This document shows positions 1-10,641 of a DNA stretch of 64,000 bases, piece by piece. Position 1 is the first letter of the stretch, and each line of letters begins with the position of its first letter. Origin of the DNA: Macrocybe gigantea (Eukaryota; Basidiomycota; Agaricomycetes; Agaricales; Callistosporiaceae); contig SJRY01000138.1 in NCBI GenBank assembly GCA_011319805.1, positions 124,001 to 188,000 of the forward strand, read 5' to 3'. A model generated the notes under the pieces. It saw only the letters and a program-made list of their open reading frames with translations. It made no database searches and had not been told where the DNA came from. The position numbers and the translations under genes are program-made.

Positions 1-1
1 A

Positions 2-324
2 ACAGATCAACTGTTCCAAGATAGGCAGAGATGGGCATCGAGAAAGGAAGAGGAGCATCGGGCGCGTCTGGAAGCCATTCGCCAACGACAGATAGCGGAA
101 AAGACCGCCCGGACCAAAGAGGCCGAAGACGTGGCTAAACTGGTGAAAGAGATCACTGATGTGTTGAATGAAAGCATTCCTGGGTGGGCAGAGAGAAGGC
201 AGAAGGCGTTACAGGTGAGTATCCCTCACAAGGGAATGATTGCAGTCATCGTGTTGACGCATCGTGGCACCCAGATGAAAGCCCAGCGGGAGCTACAAGC
301 TAAACGGCAAGCACGCGCAAGATA
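2..324 (+). CDS. 3' end of an unknown charged coiled-coil protein (partial)
   Basis: The window opens inside an exon in frame 2. It codes for a highly charged, Arg/Glu/Lys-rich helix (REEEHRARLEAIRQRQ type) and then a short KEITDVLNESIPGWAERR segment. A likely intron with a GTGAGT donor at 214 and a CAG acceptor near 274 is in phase with the tail MKAQRELQAKRQARAR, which stops at TAG 322-324. The upstream part of the gene lies outside the window, so length and domains cannot be judged. I do not recognise the family; heptad-like charge patterning suggests a coiled coil. The intron and the in-frame stop make a real gene end likely, but the function is unknown. Confidence 0.5.
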
Positions 325-456
325 GCCATCGGATTTATTGTCAATATGCTGTCTTATTGCTATGTACCTCAAAGACCTGTATGTATAATTGCTTTGAATG
401 GACTAAGGACTATGTAGATGAGTACGACTTCTGGAAAGATGCACACGTTGTCTACC

Positions 457-1055
457 TCAACAGATTCTCAAGCCCTGCAACCTGTGTTGAGCAATCTGAC
501 CAACGGCTTCAATGGCTCGACTGAGCTCTTCACACCATTTCTTTCCTTCTGGTTCGACCGAGGTGACGGTGGTGATCGCAGGCTGGTCAGGGGACAGAGT
601 GTGCTGAAGACCCAGCGTATCCTCCATTTCTTCAGCGATCTGTTGTCTCGTCCTTCCGTTAACGAATGTGATGTAGCGCAAGCCAGGATATTTGGCCTCG
701 TAGCACGCGTTCAGATGCACTAGGCGAGCAAGGACTTGAGAAGGAGTGGTTATGGCACCCTGAACGTTGACTCCTTGCTCCTTCGCGCTAAGAGCAGATA
801 AATTCACGCTCTGCCCTATGCGCGGGTGCGCAGCGATGAATTGGGCCTGCCGGAGAGGATGCCAAGCGGAAATGCCGTTAATTATGATCGTGACCAGTTT
901 GGCATAGGTGTCAAGGTCCTTGTCGACAGCCAAAATCTCCTCGACCATGGGGACGAGTATATCGGTGACGATGGCGAAGACTCAAACAGCGTGGAAAGGA
1001 CACGTTCGATCTCTATCGGCCTCTTTGCGATATCTGCGAGGGGTGGCAACGACAT
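457..1055 (-). CDS. OHCU decarboxylase (ureide / uric acid degradation)
   Basis: The protein matches 2-oxo-4-hydroxy-4-carboxy-5-ureidoimidazoline decarboxylase, which makes S-allantoin from OHCU in purine (urate) catabolism. Seen in sequence: the N-terminal LSTLFESSP motif, the active-site region QFIAAHPRIGQ, and YEAKYPGLRYITFVNGRTR near the C-terminus, all diagnostic of the family. The total of about 195 residues fits fungal members. The ATG at 1053-1055 (MSLPPLADIAKRPIEIERV) is chosen because it alone includes the FESSP motif. However, that exon and the long downstream frame (from 948) differ by one base at about 955-966 (ATATA context), with no plausible intron between them. A one-base deletion in the sequence is the simplest explanation. 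The gene is divergent from the oxidoreductase at 1146, leaving only 90 bases for both promoters. Confidence 0.85.
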
Positions 1056-1145
1056 TGGCGGTGCTGAAGGTGAAAGGGCGGGCCGGCGGACCGAAGGATC
1101 AGAACTCTCCCACTTGCTGGAGTGAGGTTGCTTGTTTTCATCACT
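1056..1145. promoter_or_regulatory. Short bidirectional promoter region between two divergent genes
   Basis: These 90 bases separate the start codons of the OHCU decarboxylase (minus) and the Gfo/Idh/MocA oxidoreductase (plus). Both transcripts must start in or near this stretch, so shared control is possible. No specific factor site is recognised. Confidence 0.4.
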
Positions 1146-2675
1146 ATGGCACAGTCATTCCAGCTCAATTGGGGCATCATTTCAACAGGAAAGATTGCTG
1201 CTTCTTTCGTCAAGGTCAGCTGCAATGAGATACCCTTCGCCTTTTCTCGTGCTGATCGTCTTTACAGGATCTTTTAGTCGACCCAACTACGTGCGTGAAG
1301 ACCCGTATTGATCTCCATCCATTTTAACTCTGGAAAATTAGTCGCGGCGTTCACGACGTTGTCCACAAAATTGTTGCGGTCGGATCCCGGAGCGAACCAA
1401 AAGCCCGCGAGTTCATCAACACATACGCCTCTAGGGATCATCAGTCCATAAAGGCCTACGGGTCGTATGATGAAGTGTTTAGGGACAAGGTCCGGCGCCA
1501 GTCAGTCGATTCATCGCTCCAACTCATGGACTTCGCCAGGATGTTGATGCTGTGTACATCGGCAAGTGGTTGTCGATCTCCTCCTGGAATGTCTAAATAA
1601 CTATCCTCAGGAACTCCCCACACCTATCACTATGAGAGCGCCCTTCAAGCCACAAAGCATGGGAAACACGTCCTTTGCGAAAAGCCCGTGACTTCCAACG
1701 CAGCCGAGCTTCGCGCACTTCTCCTTGCTGCTAAAGAGCACGACGTTTTCTTTATGGAGGCCATGTGGACTCGTTTCCAGCCTCTTACTCTGGAGGTCAA
1801 AGAACTCATCGATAGCAATTTACTCGGTCCACCTGTGGTGATTCATGCAGATCTATCTGGAGATTTCAACATAGAGAGTGAGGATATGTCGCATCTTCCG
1901 TCGTTCAGCCAAATCATGCCGTCCGTCAGATATACCCAAGACGCACCGCATTTTAGACCCATTACTTGGTGGAGGTGCTTTGCTCGATCTGTAAGCTCTT
2001 TCATCAAGAAAGATTAGGACCGACTTCTCACTGGTTTCGTCTGATCGCAGTGGCCCATATCCCCTTGTCTGGGTACAGGACTTTTGCTTCCTAACTAATG
2101 AATGGTGAAGCTGATGTCATGTCTAGGCTGTAATCGCTCTTTACGAGCATCCCGATAACAAGAATTCTAAACCTTCAGCAATTAGTGGCGCGATGGTCAA
2201 AACCCCAATTACTAATGTCGACAGGAACACGTCTTTCACGTTGAACTTCACATCGGCGAATTTGGCAGCTCAGGCCATTTTGAGTTGTAGCATTAATTTG
2301 AATCCTCAGCAGTCAGGCGTGGCCATACGATTTGAGCGAGGCACCGTTGTCATTCCGGCCCCGATATATTGTCCCAAAGAATACACAGTTCAGTATATCG
2401 GAAAGAACGGATCCGTAGCAAAGGAAGAGCGCAAAACATTCACATATGTTGGAGGCGGCTGGCACTTCCAGGCTGACGAAGTAGCAAGGTGCGTCCGAGA
2501 TGGCCGTAGAGAAAGTTCTTTATGGAGCCACGGGAAGAGTATACTTGAAATGGAGATTTTTGATGAGGTAGGTTGTTCTCTCCTTGTACGTGGGCTGTAC
2601 GCCGATCCTCTTCCACTCCAGGTCCGTCGTCAAGGAGGATATACCTTACCCTTGGGTGTCGAGAAGGTTGTGTAG
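1146..2675 (+). CDS. Gfo/Idh/MocA oxidoreductase, dihydrodiol dehydrogenase / D-xylose dehydrogenase type
   Basis: NAD(P)-dependent oxidoreductase of the Gfo/Idh/MocA family, closest in feel to trans-1,2-dihydrobenzene-1,2-diol dehydrogenase / NADP D-xylose dehydrogenase. The spliced protein starts MAQSFQLNWGIISTGKIA (Rossmann loop), then has IVAVGSRS, DVDAVYIGTPHTYHYE, the catalytic-loop HGKHVLCEKPVTSN (the EKP motif), FMEAMWTRFQP, ILDPLLGGGALLDLGPYPL, and ends MEIFDEVRRQGGYTLPLGVEKVV. Introns I place: 1215-1267, 1291-1341, 1490-1539, 1562-1610 (GC-AG), 1878-1929, 1991-2050, 2073-2126 and about 2569-2622. All join in frame with no frameshift. In fungi such enzymes act on sugars or aromatic diols in the cytosol; the exact substrate cannot be told from sequence. 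Confidence 0.88.
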
Positions 2676-2859
2676 TTGTGTCACACGTGATATGGGCGCA
2701 TATTTTTGAATATATAAAGTTATGTCTGTTATGTAAAAAGTCGAGCTGCGTGGCATTCGGACGCCTTCGTTCCAGCGCCCTTATGAGCATTCCTCCAATA
2801 CAGCGATCGCCGCGTACGACTTGATCTTTATTCCATATTTTGAGATTTTGTGGGTGTAG

Positions 2860-5800
2860 ATGAGCGATCCACCAGCCTTCATTCGGCTTCCATCTATTGA
2901 CCAGTCTGGCGAGGCGGATCTGCGTCGAGATCATCCGTCTCCCAAGCCAGAACCAGAGATAAAGCAAGATGAATCAAGGGAACCGGTCCAGTGCAGCGAT
3001 GAAGCAATGCTGGACGACAAGTCTGGTACCAGCCCCGGAGCTGTCAACCGTGGATTAGTGGCTGAAGAGTTGACGCGTCTGCCCCACAACCTATGCGCGG
3101 GGGATCCCTCGGATCCCTCTACAAACCATCTGGCCTTACTTCCTGTGAGTAGATCTGATAGTTCCTTTGTGTGTTCGGATGACACATTTTCTCAAACATG
3201 AACCATCGCACTTTCTTTCAGCAGACTTCCATGGACCTCAAAAGACGAAGCAAGCTGATTCCGACGTCGAAAATCATCCCCCCAGGCCGATCATACAAAC
3301 TTTCAAAATGAGGTGTCTGACCATTCAGCATCATCTGGCGAACTCAGTGATGCTTTTGTGACGAAGGACGCGTCAGGTATGCTCTGTCTGACAGATTGTG
3401 AATAGTTAATCCCAAATGACTATCTTTAAAACGTGACTTGGCCACAGATGATTCCGTTCAGAACCATTTGCATTCAGTCATTGTACCTAATTTGTTACTG
3501 GACGAAGAGCACAACGGCGTTGAAGAGGACCATTCATCGGAAAACTCGGTCTTGTCGGACGACGCAGTTAACACTAGCGATGGTTACGCCAGTCCTTTCG
3601 TGGGCCAGGCAGACTCGGAAATCGACGCGAACGGAGATGCATTATCCAAAATGGCGGTACGGAGGGAAGATAGCCATGATGTTAGCGTCCGTGACAAACA
3701 GTCGGCCGCCTATGAACCATCCAAAGCCGCTGTGCCAGTCTCAGTCGATCTAAAGCAGGATGAGCCTGGCGATAAGTTCAGGCGCAAAGTGTGGAATTTT
3801 CCATGCGTATTTTTCCTCATGGAGTCGTGCCATTTAGGCGACGAATGCTCATTTTCTCATATCTCTTTACCTCAACCTTCCCCGACGTCTGGTATGTAAA
3901 AGGCTGTCAGTCTGTGTCAGTTACATTTGCTGATGCAATTCCGCGCCGATTGTCTTCACCGAAGCCCAGAAAAAGTCGACCGTTCCACTGAAAAAGGCAG
4001 AACCTTGTCGATACTGGAGCAAAGGGAAATGCAAACGGGGCGCAGAGTGCAATTTTTCTCATGTTCCTTTAGGGCAAACACCTTCGTCATCGACCGCCAG
4101 CCTTCCTGTTGCCTCTCCGGAATTGGCATCTATATCATCTGATGTGCAAGATAACGTCCAGGACGTCTCACGAGGTGATATTCGGGACAGGCATATGGAA
4201 AGCGCCCGTCTTGAAAGGTCGAGTCTGGCGACGCACAAGATGTCATTGAACACGCCAGCAGGTCTAATGCTGGAGACTGGCGCCTGAGCCGTGGTTTGAT
4301 CGCGCACGATCATACTGTGGCACCTCTCGTTCAGGACCATGTTGGAGGCGGTCCTAATGATATCCGCGTCAATTTGCCTCTATCGCAAGCGGCGCCACAA
4401 AAAAGTCAAGATACTGAATCCGGTGATACTCCGGATCGGCCTTCTGAGGAGCGGGCCGATTTGTCTGCCCCGCTAGAGACACCGGGATGCAGTACATTGT
4501 CGAGATTGGTAACAAATGAAGGCGACATAGCACACCAGTCCTGGGAACCTTCATGGACTCCAAACCTTGATGATGCTGTTGCGATGGAAAAAGAGTTGCC
4601 CGCCCACAATGGCATTTTGTGGGTAGCGAATGTAGAAGAGTTTCCCGAGGATAACGACGAGCCTGTACAAGAGCCAGAAAAAGCATCCGAGGCCAGCTAT
4701 CATACCAATCCTGGCACGGATGACACGCGAGATGCTACCCACGAACAAATATTCAGCCCCGACACTGAGATATGCCGATATTATCTCAAAGGTTCTTGCA
4801 CATTCGGGGAGCGCTGCAAGAACCTGCATCAAGATATTTCGCCACAAATAACACAATCCCCGGCTAGATATCCCTGTGCCTTCTTCGCGATGAACAGGTG
4901 CTTGAAAGGAGACCAATGCACATTTTCGCATGACATTGCTGTGCCAGGTGAGTGAAATGTTGTTTCGAGAACGCTATCCAAATTGTTCAAATCAGAACAA
5001 CCGCGCACTATGCCGGTAATCTGCAAATATTGGGTCGATGGGACTTGCAACCGGGGAGAATTCTGCACTTATTTTCACGCTAACGCGACTCCTAACCCGG
5101 GGCACTGGCCTCAAATCCATCTCATGCCTTCAGGCAGCGATCAGACCGGCGATAAGCTAGGAGGCACAGTGACGCAACGACGCAGCTCGCCTGAAGCAGC
5201 TCAAGATGAGCGTATAGAATCCCAAGCGCCGATGCTACCGGCGATGGCGCCCGGCCAAGCTATGGGTGAGGATGAAAATGCCCCAGGCGTTAGCGCAGAA
5301 GCTTCACCAGCAGGCGAAGAAGCTTGTGCAGACGGCAATTCATTCTCTGACCCTACCGGATGGACTAACGAAGGCCAACAAGACTATTCGCAACCTGCAA
5401 CCCATGGCACTCAACCGCGGTGGAGTGATTACGCTGATCCGCATGCAGATCCGAGCAGGCCTTTCTGCAAGTTCCTGACACAAGGACAATGCACACAGGG
5501 CGATGCCTGTACCTTCCGTCACGCCCTTCTCCCGGTCGAGTATACATCATTGTTCGGCGACCCGCAACCGCCACTTTGGAGCCCATATGATCAGACTCTG
5601 CGAGAACGATATGTTAAGCCAGGCGTTTCGTCGGCCAACGTCTGCAAGTATTTCCCGCTGGGTAAATGCCGTAATGGCGACGCATGCCCTTATTTGCACC
5701 GCCCAACCACGGAATTATACCCTCCATTTTCCACGTCTCAGATGAACGACGATGATGCCGAAAGGCAGTCGGACGGTCCATCTGAGCGGGTATGCCAATA

Positions 5801-8517
5801 TTTTGCCTCGACCGGTCACTGCAAATTTGGAAACGCTTGTCACTTCAGGCATGACACCTTGCGCGAGCAAACGAACGACTCTAGTAACGCGGAGGTAGAT
5901 GACAACGGCTGGGGTGCTGCGGCAGCGGATGCATGGCATCAGTCAGTCGCTGTCGATTGGGGTGATCAGGAGTCTGGTGGTCAGGTTCGCGATCCTGGCC
6001 AGAGTCCAAGAGTGGAAGTGTGTTTCTCCTTCCAGAAAAGTGGATCTTGTAGGTACGGTGACCGCTGTCGATACCTACACGACTGTGATGGCCCCACGTC
6101 ACGTTCTCCGATTGGAGTAGTTCAAACTATAGATGACGATGGGCGCGGGGGCGGTTGGGACACTGAGAATGCCCAAGACGACGGAGTGGATGCCTCTGCA
6201 TCCGCCGGGGCCGAAGGCCGAGGATTGGGACTCATTAACGACGATGGATGGCCGGTGGATGTTAGGAATACGCCAACTCTCTGGTCTACAGGCGATCCCA
6301 TTACCACGCCTCGCGATGACGGGGATGAAGAAGATGAACAAAGTGCTGAAGGTCAACAATGGCCTTCCCCGGATGAGGACAAGGCTTTATGTGACGGATC
6401 GTTATCAGGCGAACCTATTGCACCTGAAAAGCTGGTTCACAATGCCAAACCATGCGAATACTTTAGGGGCGGACACTACGATAGGGGAGATGCTTGTTAC
6501 TCCGCCAACATCTCAACCATCTGCATCACCTGAACCTGAAAATGATGATGGGGCGGATGAAGCCGAGGATGTACTTGCCCCTTTTTCCCTTTCGATTGAC
6601 GAAAATGCTGAGTGGCTGCTTTACAGATAATGCCCGTTGAACGGGTAATGTTCCAATGCGCGGTACATTTTGGTCACGACTACAAGCCTTCGCACGTAAC
6701 GACGCCTTCAGAATCGAACTATGTCCTCTTGTTCAATTTAGCGCCGACTGTCACGCAGGATGATATTGAGAACATTGCAAGCACTTTCGGTCGAGTGGCG
6801 TCCGCTGCTCTTCGAGTTGAAACGACGTCAGGGCAATGGTCGTAGAATATGACAGGAGCGAAGATGCTATTGAAGCTGTGACCAAATTAAATCGTCAAAC
6901 TTTCGATTCCCAACGAATCGTCGCACAGCTAGACACAGTCGCAGAGGAACACGCCACTTCCGTGCTCGGTCCTGTCAAATTCAAAGTGACTTGGCCTACC
7001 GCGACCCGCGTAGGATGGGCGATGTACCCTAGCGTGACTACCGCCAAACAAGCAGAGAAGCAACTGCATGGCACCACTGTCATGGGTCGGAAGATCAAAG
7101 CATCTTTACACCGTCCGCGCCGAAGTCAGGTCGACTCTTTTGCGATCCGGTTGACTGGACTGCCCGCTGACGTAGGGAAAGCCGAGCTTGCGCAAATTTG
7201 CCCCGGTCACAGCATCGTCACCGTCGAGGAGCCTTCATATACGGGTTCACTATTCAACCATATCCATAGGATGGTGAGCTCGCTGGGACCCTTGAACTCG
7301 TTTGATCCCGTGCCGTTTAATCCTCCACGCTCGAAGGCGCTGTGCATTGCTACATTTAAGTTGGAACCGTCCTTAGACGAGATCAATGCATTAAATGCGG
7401 AGAAACACTCGTTCATAGGCAATGATTCTATTTCCATACAGCCCATATACCACGCGGTCTACTATCTCTCCGAACGTCGCTACGGAAACGTCAAAGAGGA
7501 GCTGGATCGAATTCGCAGTCAATATGCAGAATGGTGTTCAATCGACTGCCTGACAGAGAGGGAACCAGTTGTGATCCATATATACGGGAACGTATCGCCG
7601 TCATCCAAATTCGGTCGGGCAAATTTCGAACTGCAGCTCATGCTTCAGGGCGAGATAATGAAGAAAGAGGGGAAGAACGTCTGGGACGAATATTTCGACA
7701 CGCCAAGCAGCGCAAAAGCCTTGGAGAAAATCAACGATAGCGCAGCGTTCTTGATCAGAGTTGACACTCGGGTGCGGGGAATCCACGTAGTTGGGACAGC
7801 CGCTAATCGAGAGCGAGGGAAATCGCTATCCTCAAGCTGCTCAAAAAAGTGCACGCTCAACGATGCGTCGTGGACCTATCCAGACCGGTCATGCGCAAGA
7901 TGTTGAACGGAGGATTGAAGGCTTTGGAAGATGATATTGGTCCGAAACGAGTGACAATAGACGTCTTAGCTGCCAAGATGACGATCCGAGGTGACGCGGG
8001 CATTGTGGCAAAGGTCCAAGCTATTATCGGGGCGTATGATGCTGTGACGGCACCGACGAGCCAAGGCTGCTTCCGAAGCCTCTGTACCATCTGCCAGGAA
8101 GATGCAATCGATAAAGTGCGGCTGCCGTGCCGCCATGTATACTGTAGGCCATGTCTGCATCACGTCCTCTTGGCATGCATGGCGCCGAGCTTCAAACCGC
8201 CGAAATGCGTGCACACGTCGGACGGCGCGTCATGCGGGGCGTTCATACCCTACGCGGTGACGCGCGACACGCTACGGCTGATCGAGGACGCGCTGCTGTT
8301 CCGATCGTCTTTCCTAGCATACATCAACGACCACAGGGACGAGTACTTCTTCTGCTCGACGCCGAACTGCGACACGGTCTATAGGGCGATACGAGAGGGT
8401 ATGGTGTACCGATGCCCGCAGTGCCACACACGGGTATGCGCATCGTGCAAGCGACAGGACCATGAGGGCCTGTCGTGCGCAGAGCGGGACGAGATTGAGA
8501 CCTTGTTCATGACGTAG
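2860..8517 (+). CDS. Multi-CCCH zinc finger / RRM / RING-IBR protein
   Basis: A long, intron-containing locus. After an acidic, disordered N-terminus (MSDPPAFIRLPSIDQSG) there are nine CCCH fingers of C-x7/8-C-x5-C-x3-H form near 3795, 3998, 4770, 4870, 5020, 5458, 5640, 5790 and 6020. A tenth at about 6450 is degenerate: Tyr replaces the second Cys and the His is lost. RRM-like segments follow (YVLLFNLAPTVTQDDIENIA at about 6715; FAIRLTGLPADVGKAEL at about 7140) and then a KH-like stretch. The C-terminus has a RING (CTICQEDA...LPCRHVYCRPCL, about 8085) and an IBR (FFCSTPNCDTVYR...YRCPQCHTRVCASCKR), and stops at 8515-8517. Known for these families: CCCH/RRM bind RNA, and RING-IBR proteins are E3 ubiquitin ligases. 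Inferred: an RNA-associated E3. No helicase and no clear RING2 are seen. Frame breaks near 6500, 6611, 6835 and 7816 lack introns; three of them are repaired by one added base. Exon edges at 3145-3370 are uncertain. Confidence 0.7.
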
Positions 8518-8850
8518 TTTCAATAGGTCGTATCTAGTAGTCTGGACCATGAGTGGCGGCCACCCCACCGGTGGACAGGAGTACTTCCTCGATAACATCA
8601 AGGTGATGCAGGTGCATGCACGTAAAGCTCTACATTGGCGACTTTATCACGGACAGGCAATAAAGGGAGCGGCGCTTTCCCGCAAAAAAAATGAATGAAA
8701 CATCAATGATTGTAGCCCGGAATCGGTTAAATCCGCCTTGTGCATGAACAATTTCTGATCAAGGTAAAGAACCGCGCACAAATTGAGACTACATGACGGT
8801 CGTGACCATCACAGCTCTGGACACACAGGAAGCGGCCGATTATTGCCTGA

Positions 8851-8885
8851 CTGAATTCAACTGTGGTACTCGCCACAGAATTCAG
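8851..8885. repeat. Imperfect inverted repeat (hairpin)
   Basis: The left arm CTGAATTCAACTGTGG (8851-8866) pairs with the right arm CCACAGAATTCAG (8873-8885) around a TACTCG loop. This makes a 13-bp stem interrupted by a 3-base bulge. It sits 7 bases beyond the stop of the small minus-strand ORF, so it could be a 3' structure of that transcript. Confidence 0.4.
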
Positions 8886-8891
8886 GTAGAA

Positions 8892-9230
8892 TTAATGGCT
8901 TGTCGTGAAGTCAAGTTTTTGTCGTCGATTTTCTGAATGTCGAATGCTGCATGGAAGGAGGCCAGACCATTCGGCAACGGCTTTCCAGCGATTCTCCCGG
9001 AACCTCCATCCCCACTGGCGGATTAGCGCCACAAGTAATGGAATGGCTAGCCACGTGATGCATAATCCAAACCAACAATAAGCTATTGATGCCAGAACTG
9101 GATGCTGGCTTCGCAGAGACAGTGAATGGGCTTGAATTGTACTTCCAGCAAGAGCTCGTCTGATGCTCGGAATGACGAGGTATCAGAACGATCCTTGGCT
9201 TTCATAGCGATAGGAGCGGTGCTCGAACAT
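8892..9230 (-). pseudogene. Candidate small one-helix membrane protein ORF with an in-frame TGA
   Basis: From the ATG at 9228-9230 (MFEHRSYRYESQGSF) one frame runs 113 codons to TAA at 8892-8894, interrupted only by TGA at codon 16 (9183-9185). After the TGA the frame has a strong membrane helix (LASIAYCWFGLCITWLAI and following) and a basic amphipathic tail (RQWGWRFRENRWKAVAEW). The composition looks coding, but no family is recognised. The TGA could be a TGG-to-TGA change or error, the end of a short upstream frame, or a sign that this is the last exon of a gene whose other exons I did not find. Low confidence. Confidence 0.25.
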
Positions 9231-9598
9231 CAGGCGATGCGTTGATGCGGAGAGAGGTAAAAGGAGTGAGCTCTATCACCAACTTCAGGGTTAGTTGTTG
9301 ATGCGGTTTTAAATTCAGATACCTTGCGCACAGTAGAGGTTCAGGGGTTGGTTGTGATTCTGCATATATTCGTGGGATGCCTTGCGTGGCTGCGGGCTAG
9401 GCCACAGGTTTTAGGAAATAGACTTTGATGCTGAGCAAGGCGAGCGTGGCACCGTCGGATGGACACAACAGAAGCACCAGTGAATGGGTGGGGTTAAATT
9501 GCCTCGAGAGGATATCAATAAATTAACAGCTCGAGATATAATGCAAAAATTGCAGCCCAGTTCTAGCCGTACATTTACCCCAGAAGAGTTCTAATATA

Positions 9599-10376
9599 TC
9601 AGAGATGTGAGAATGTGGAATGGCGCTTTCTGTACTCGATGAGTTGTTCGACGCTGATCATTTTGAGTCCCCATCGGTCGGCGAAAGCTCGACAGTCGTC
9701 ACGTCTGGCCATTGTGCCATAGCGATCGTCATTGACAAGCTCGCAGAGGACGCCAACCGGTGGCTGTCCGGTTAGGAGGCAAAGGTCAACGGCGCTCTCT
9801 GTGTGGCCCTTGCGCGTGAGGACGCCACCGTCGCGGGCGCGGAGGGGACCATGTGTCCGGGGCGGGTAAAGTCATCGGGTGTGGATGCGGGGTTAGCAAG
9901 AGCACGGACGGTTGCGCTGCGGTCAGCGGCGGAGATACCAGTGGTGGTGCCTGTGGGAGAGGCTGAGTGGTCATTTGTCAGTGGTAGGACGTAAGCATGG
10001 ACGGACCGTGCTTGTAGTCGACGGTGACCGTGTAGGCGGTGCGATGGCGCTCCTGGTTGTCCGGTACCATCATTGGGATGTTGAGCTCATCGAGACGGCT
10101 GCCTGTGAGGGCGACGCAGATGTACCCGCTGAGCTTGAGTGATGAGCGGGCCAGCAAACAAGGAAGGAGACGAGACGGACCTGGTGTGTTTGATCATCCA
10201 TGCCAATTTTTCAGCGGTGCACTGGTTAGCGGCAATGATGAGGTCGCCCTCGTTCTCGCGGTTCTCATCGTCCATGACGACGAGAACTCGCCGGCAGCGA
10301 AGGCGGCGAGTGCGTCCTCCATGGAGTCGAAGAAAGCGGATTTCGAGTGAGCTTGATAGGATTCCAGGAGGGTCAT
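9599..10376 (-). CDS. RIB3: 3,4-dihydroxy-2-butanone 4-phosphate synthase (riboflavin synthesis)
   Basis: Makes 3,4-dihydroxy-2-butanone 4-phosphate from ribulose 5-phosphate, the four-carbon precursor of riboflavin. Seen: [16 protein letters not shown], the hallmark [16 protein letters not shown] (acidic metal/substrate loop), [31 protein letters not shown], and a C-terminus with [30 protein letters not shown] and CELVNDD, ending STFSHL. At least two introns: one follows the [11 protein letters not shown] segment and another follows VTVDYKHG. Two frame breaks lie at about 10285 (between GEF and LVVMDDE) and about 9845 (before LRARDGG, at a CCCC run). Each is repaired by one extra C. RIB3 is essential for riboflavin prototrophy, so sequence error is likelier than decay. 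It is divergent from the phosphate carrier gene, 265 bases away. Confidence 0.92.
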
Positions 10377-10641
10377 GGTGGTTGAAGATATTTATCTAAC
10401 AGGATGTCATGACCTGCAAGTAGAATCACGGACATCTTAATCATCCTTCGGATGCAACATCAGATCCGGCTTCTGATTGGTCCGGCCGATTCCGGAAGGG
10501 CCGGGCACGTTCGAGGCAACTTTTTTAAGTGACAAGTCGGCCAGCATTACAGTCGCTCTTCTTTCTTCCGTCCATCCCTACCCGGCTCTGGGCCTATAGA
10601 CTTGTACATTTCCTAGACCCACTCCGTTATTTATCATTTAC

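Larger units (their letters stand above)
8518..9598. other. Gap between the CCCH/RING gene and RIB3
   Basis: No confident gene. It holds a candidate minus-strand small membrane ORF broken by a TGA (8892-9230) and a hairpin at 8851-8885, listed separately. The rest (8518-8850 and 9231-9598) must include the 3' UTR of the CCCH/RING gene and of RIB3; I see no recognisable domain there. Confidence 0.4.

Noticed and set aside
2860..8517. Calling the CCCH/RING locus a pseudogene because of frame breaks
   Set aside because: Similar one-base breaks hit ACC1 and RIB3, most are repaired by one base, and there are no premature stops apart from them.
8892..9230. Selenoprotein with Sec-encoding TGA
   Set aside because: No SECIS core (quartet of non-Watson-Crick pairs with an apical AA) is visible in the hairpin, and basidiomycetes are generally not known to use selenocysteine; error or decay is simpler.
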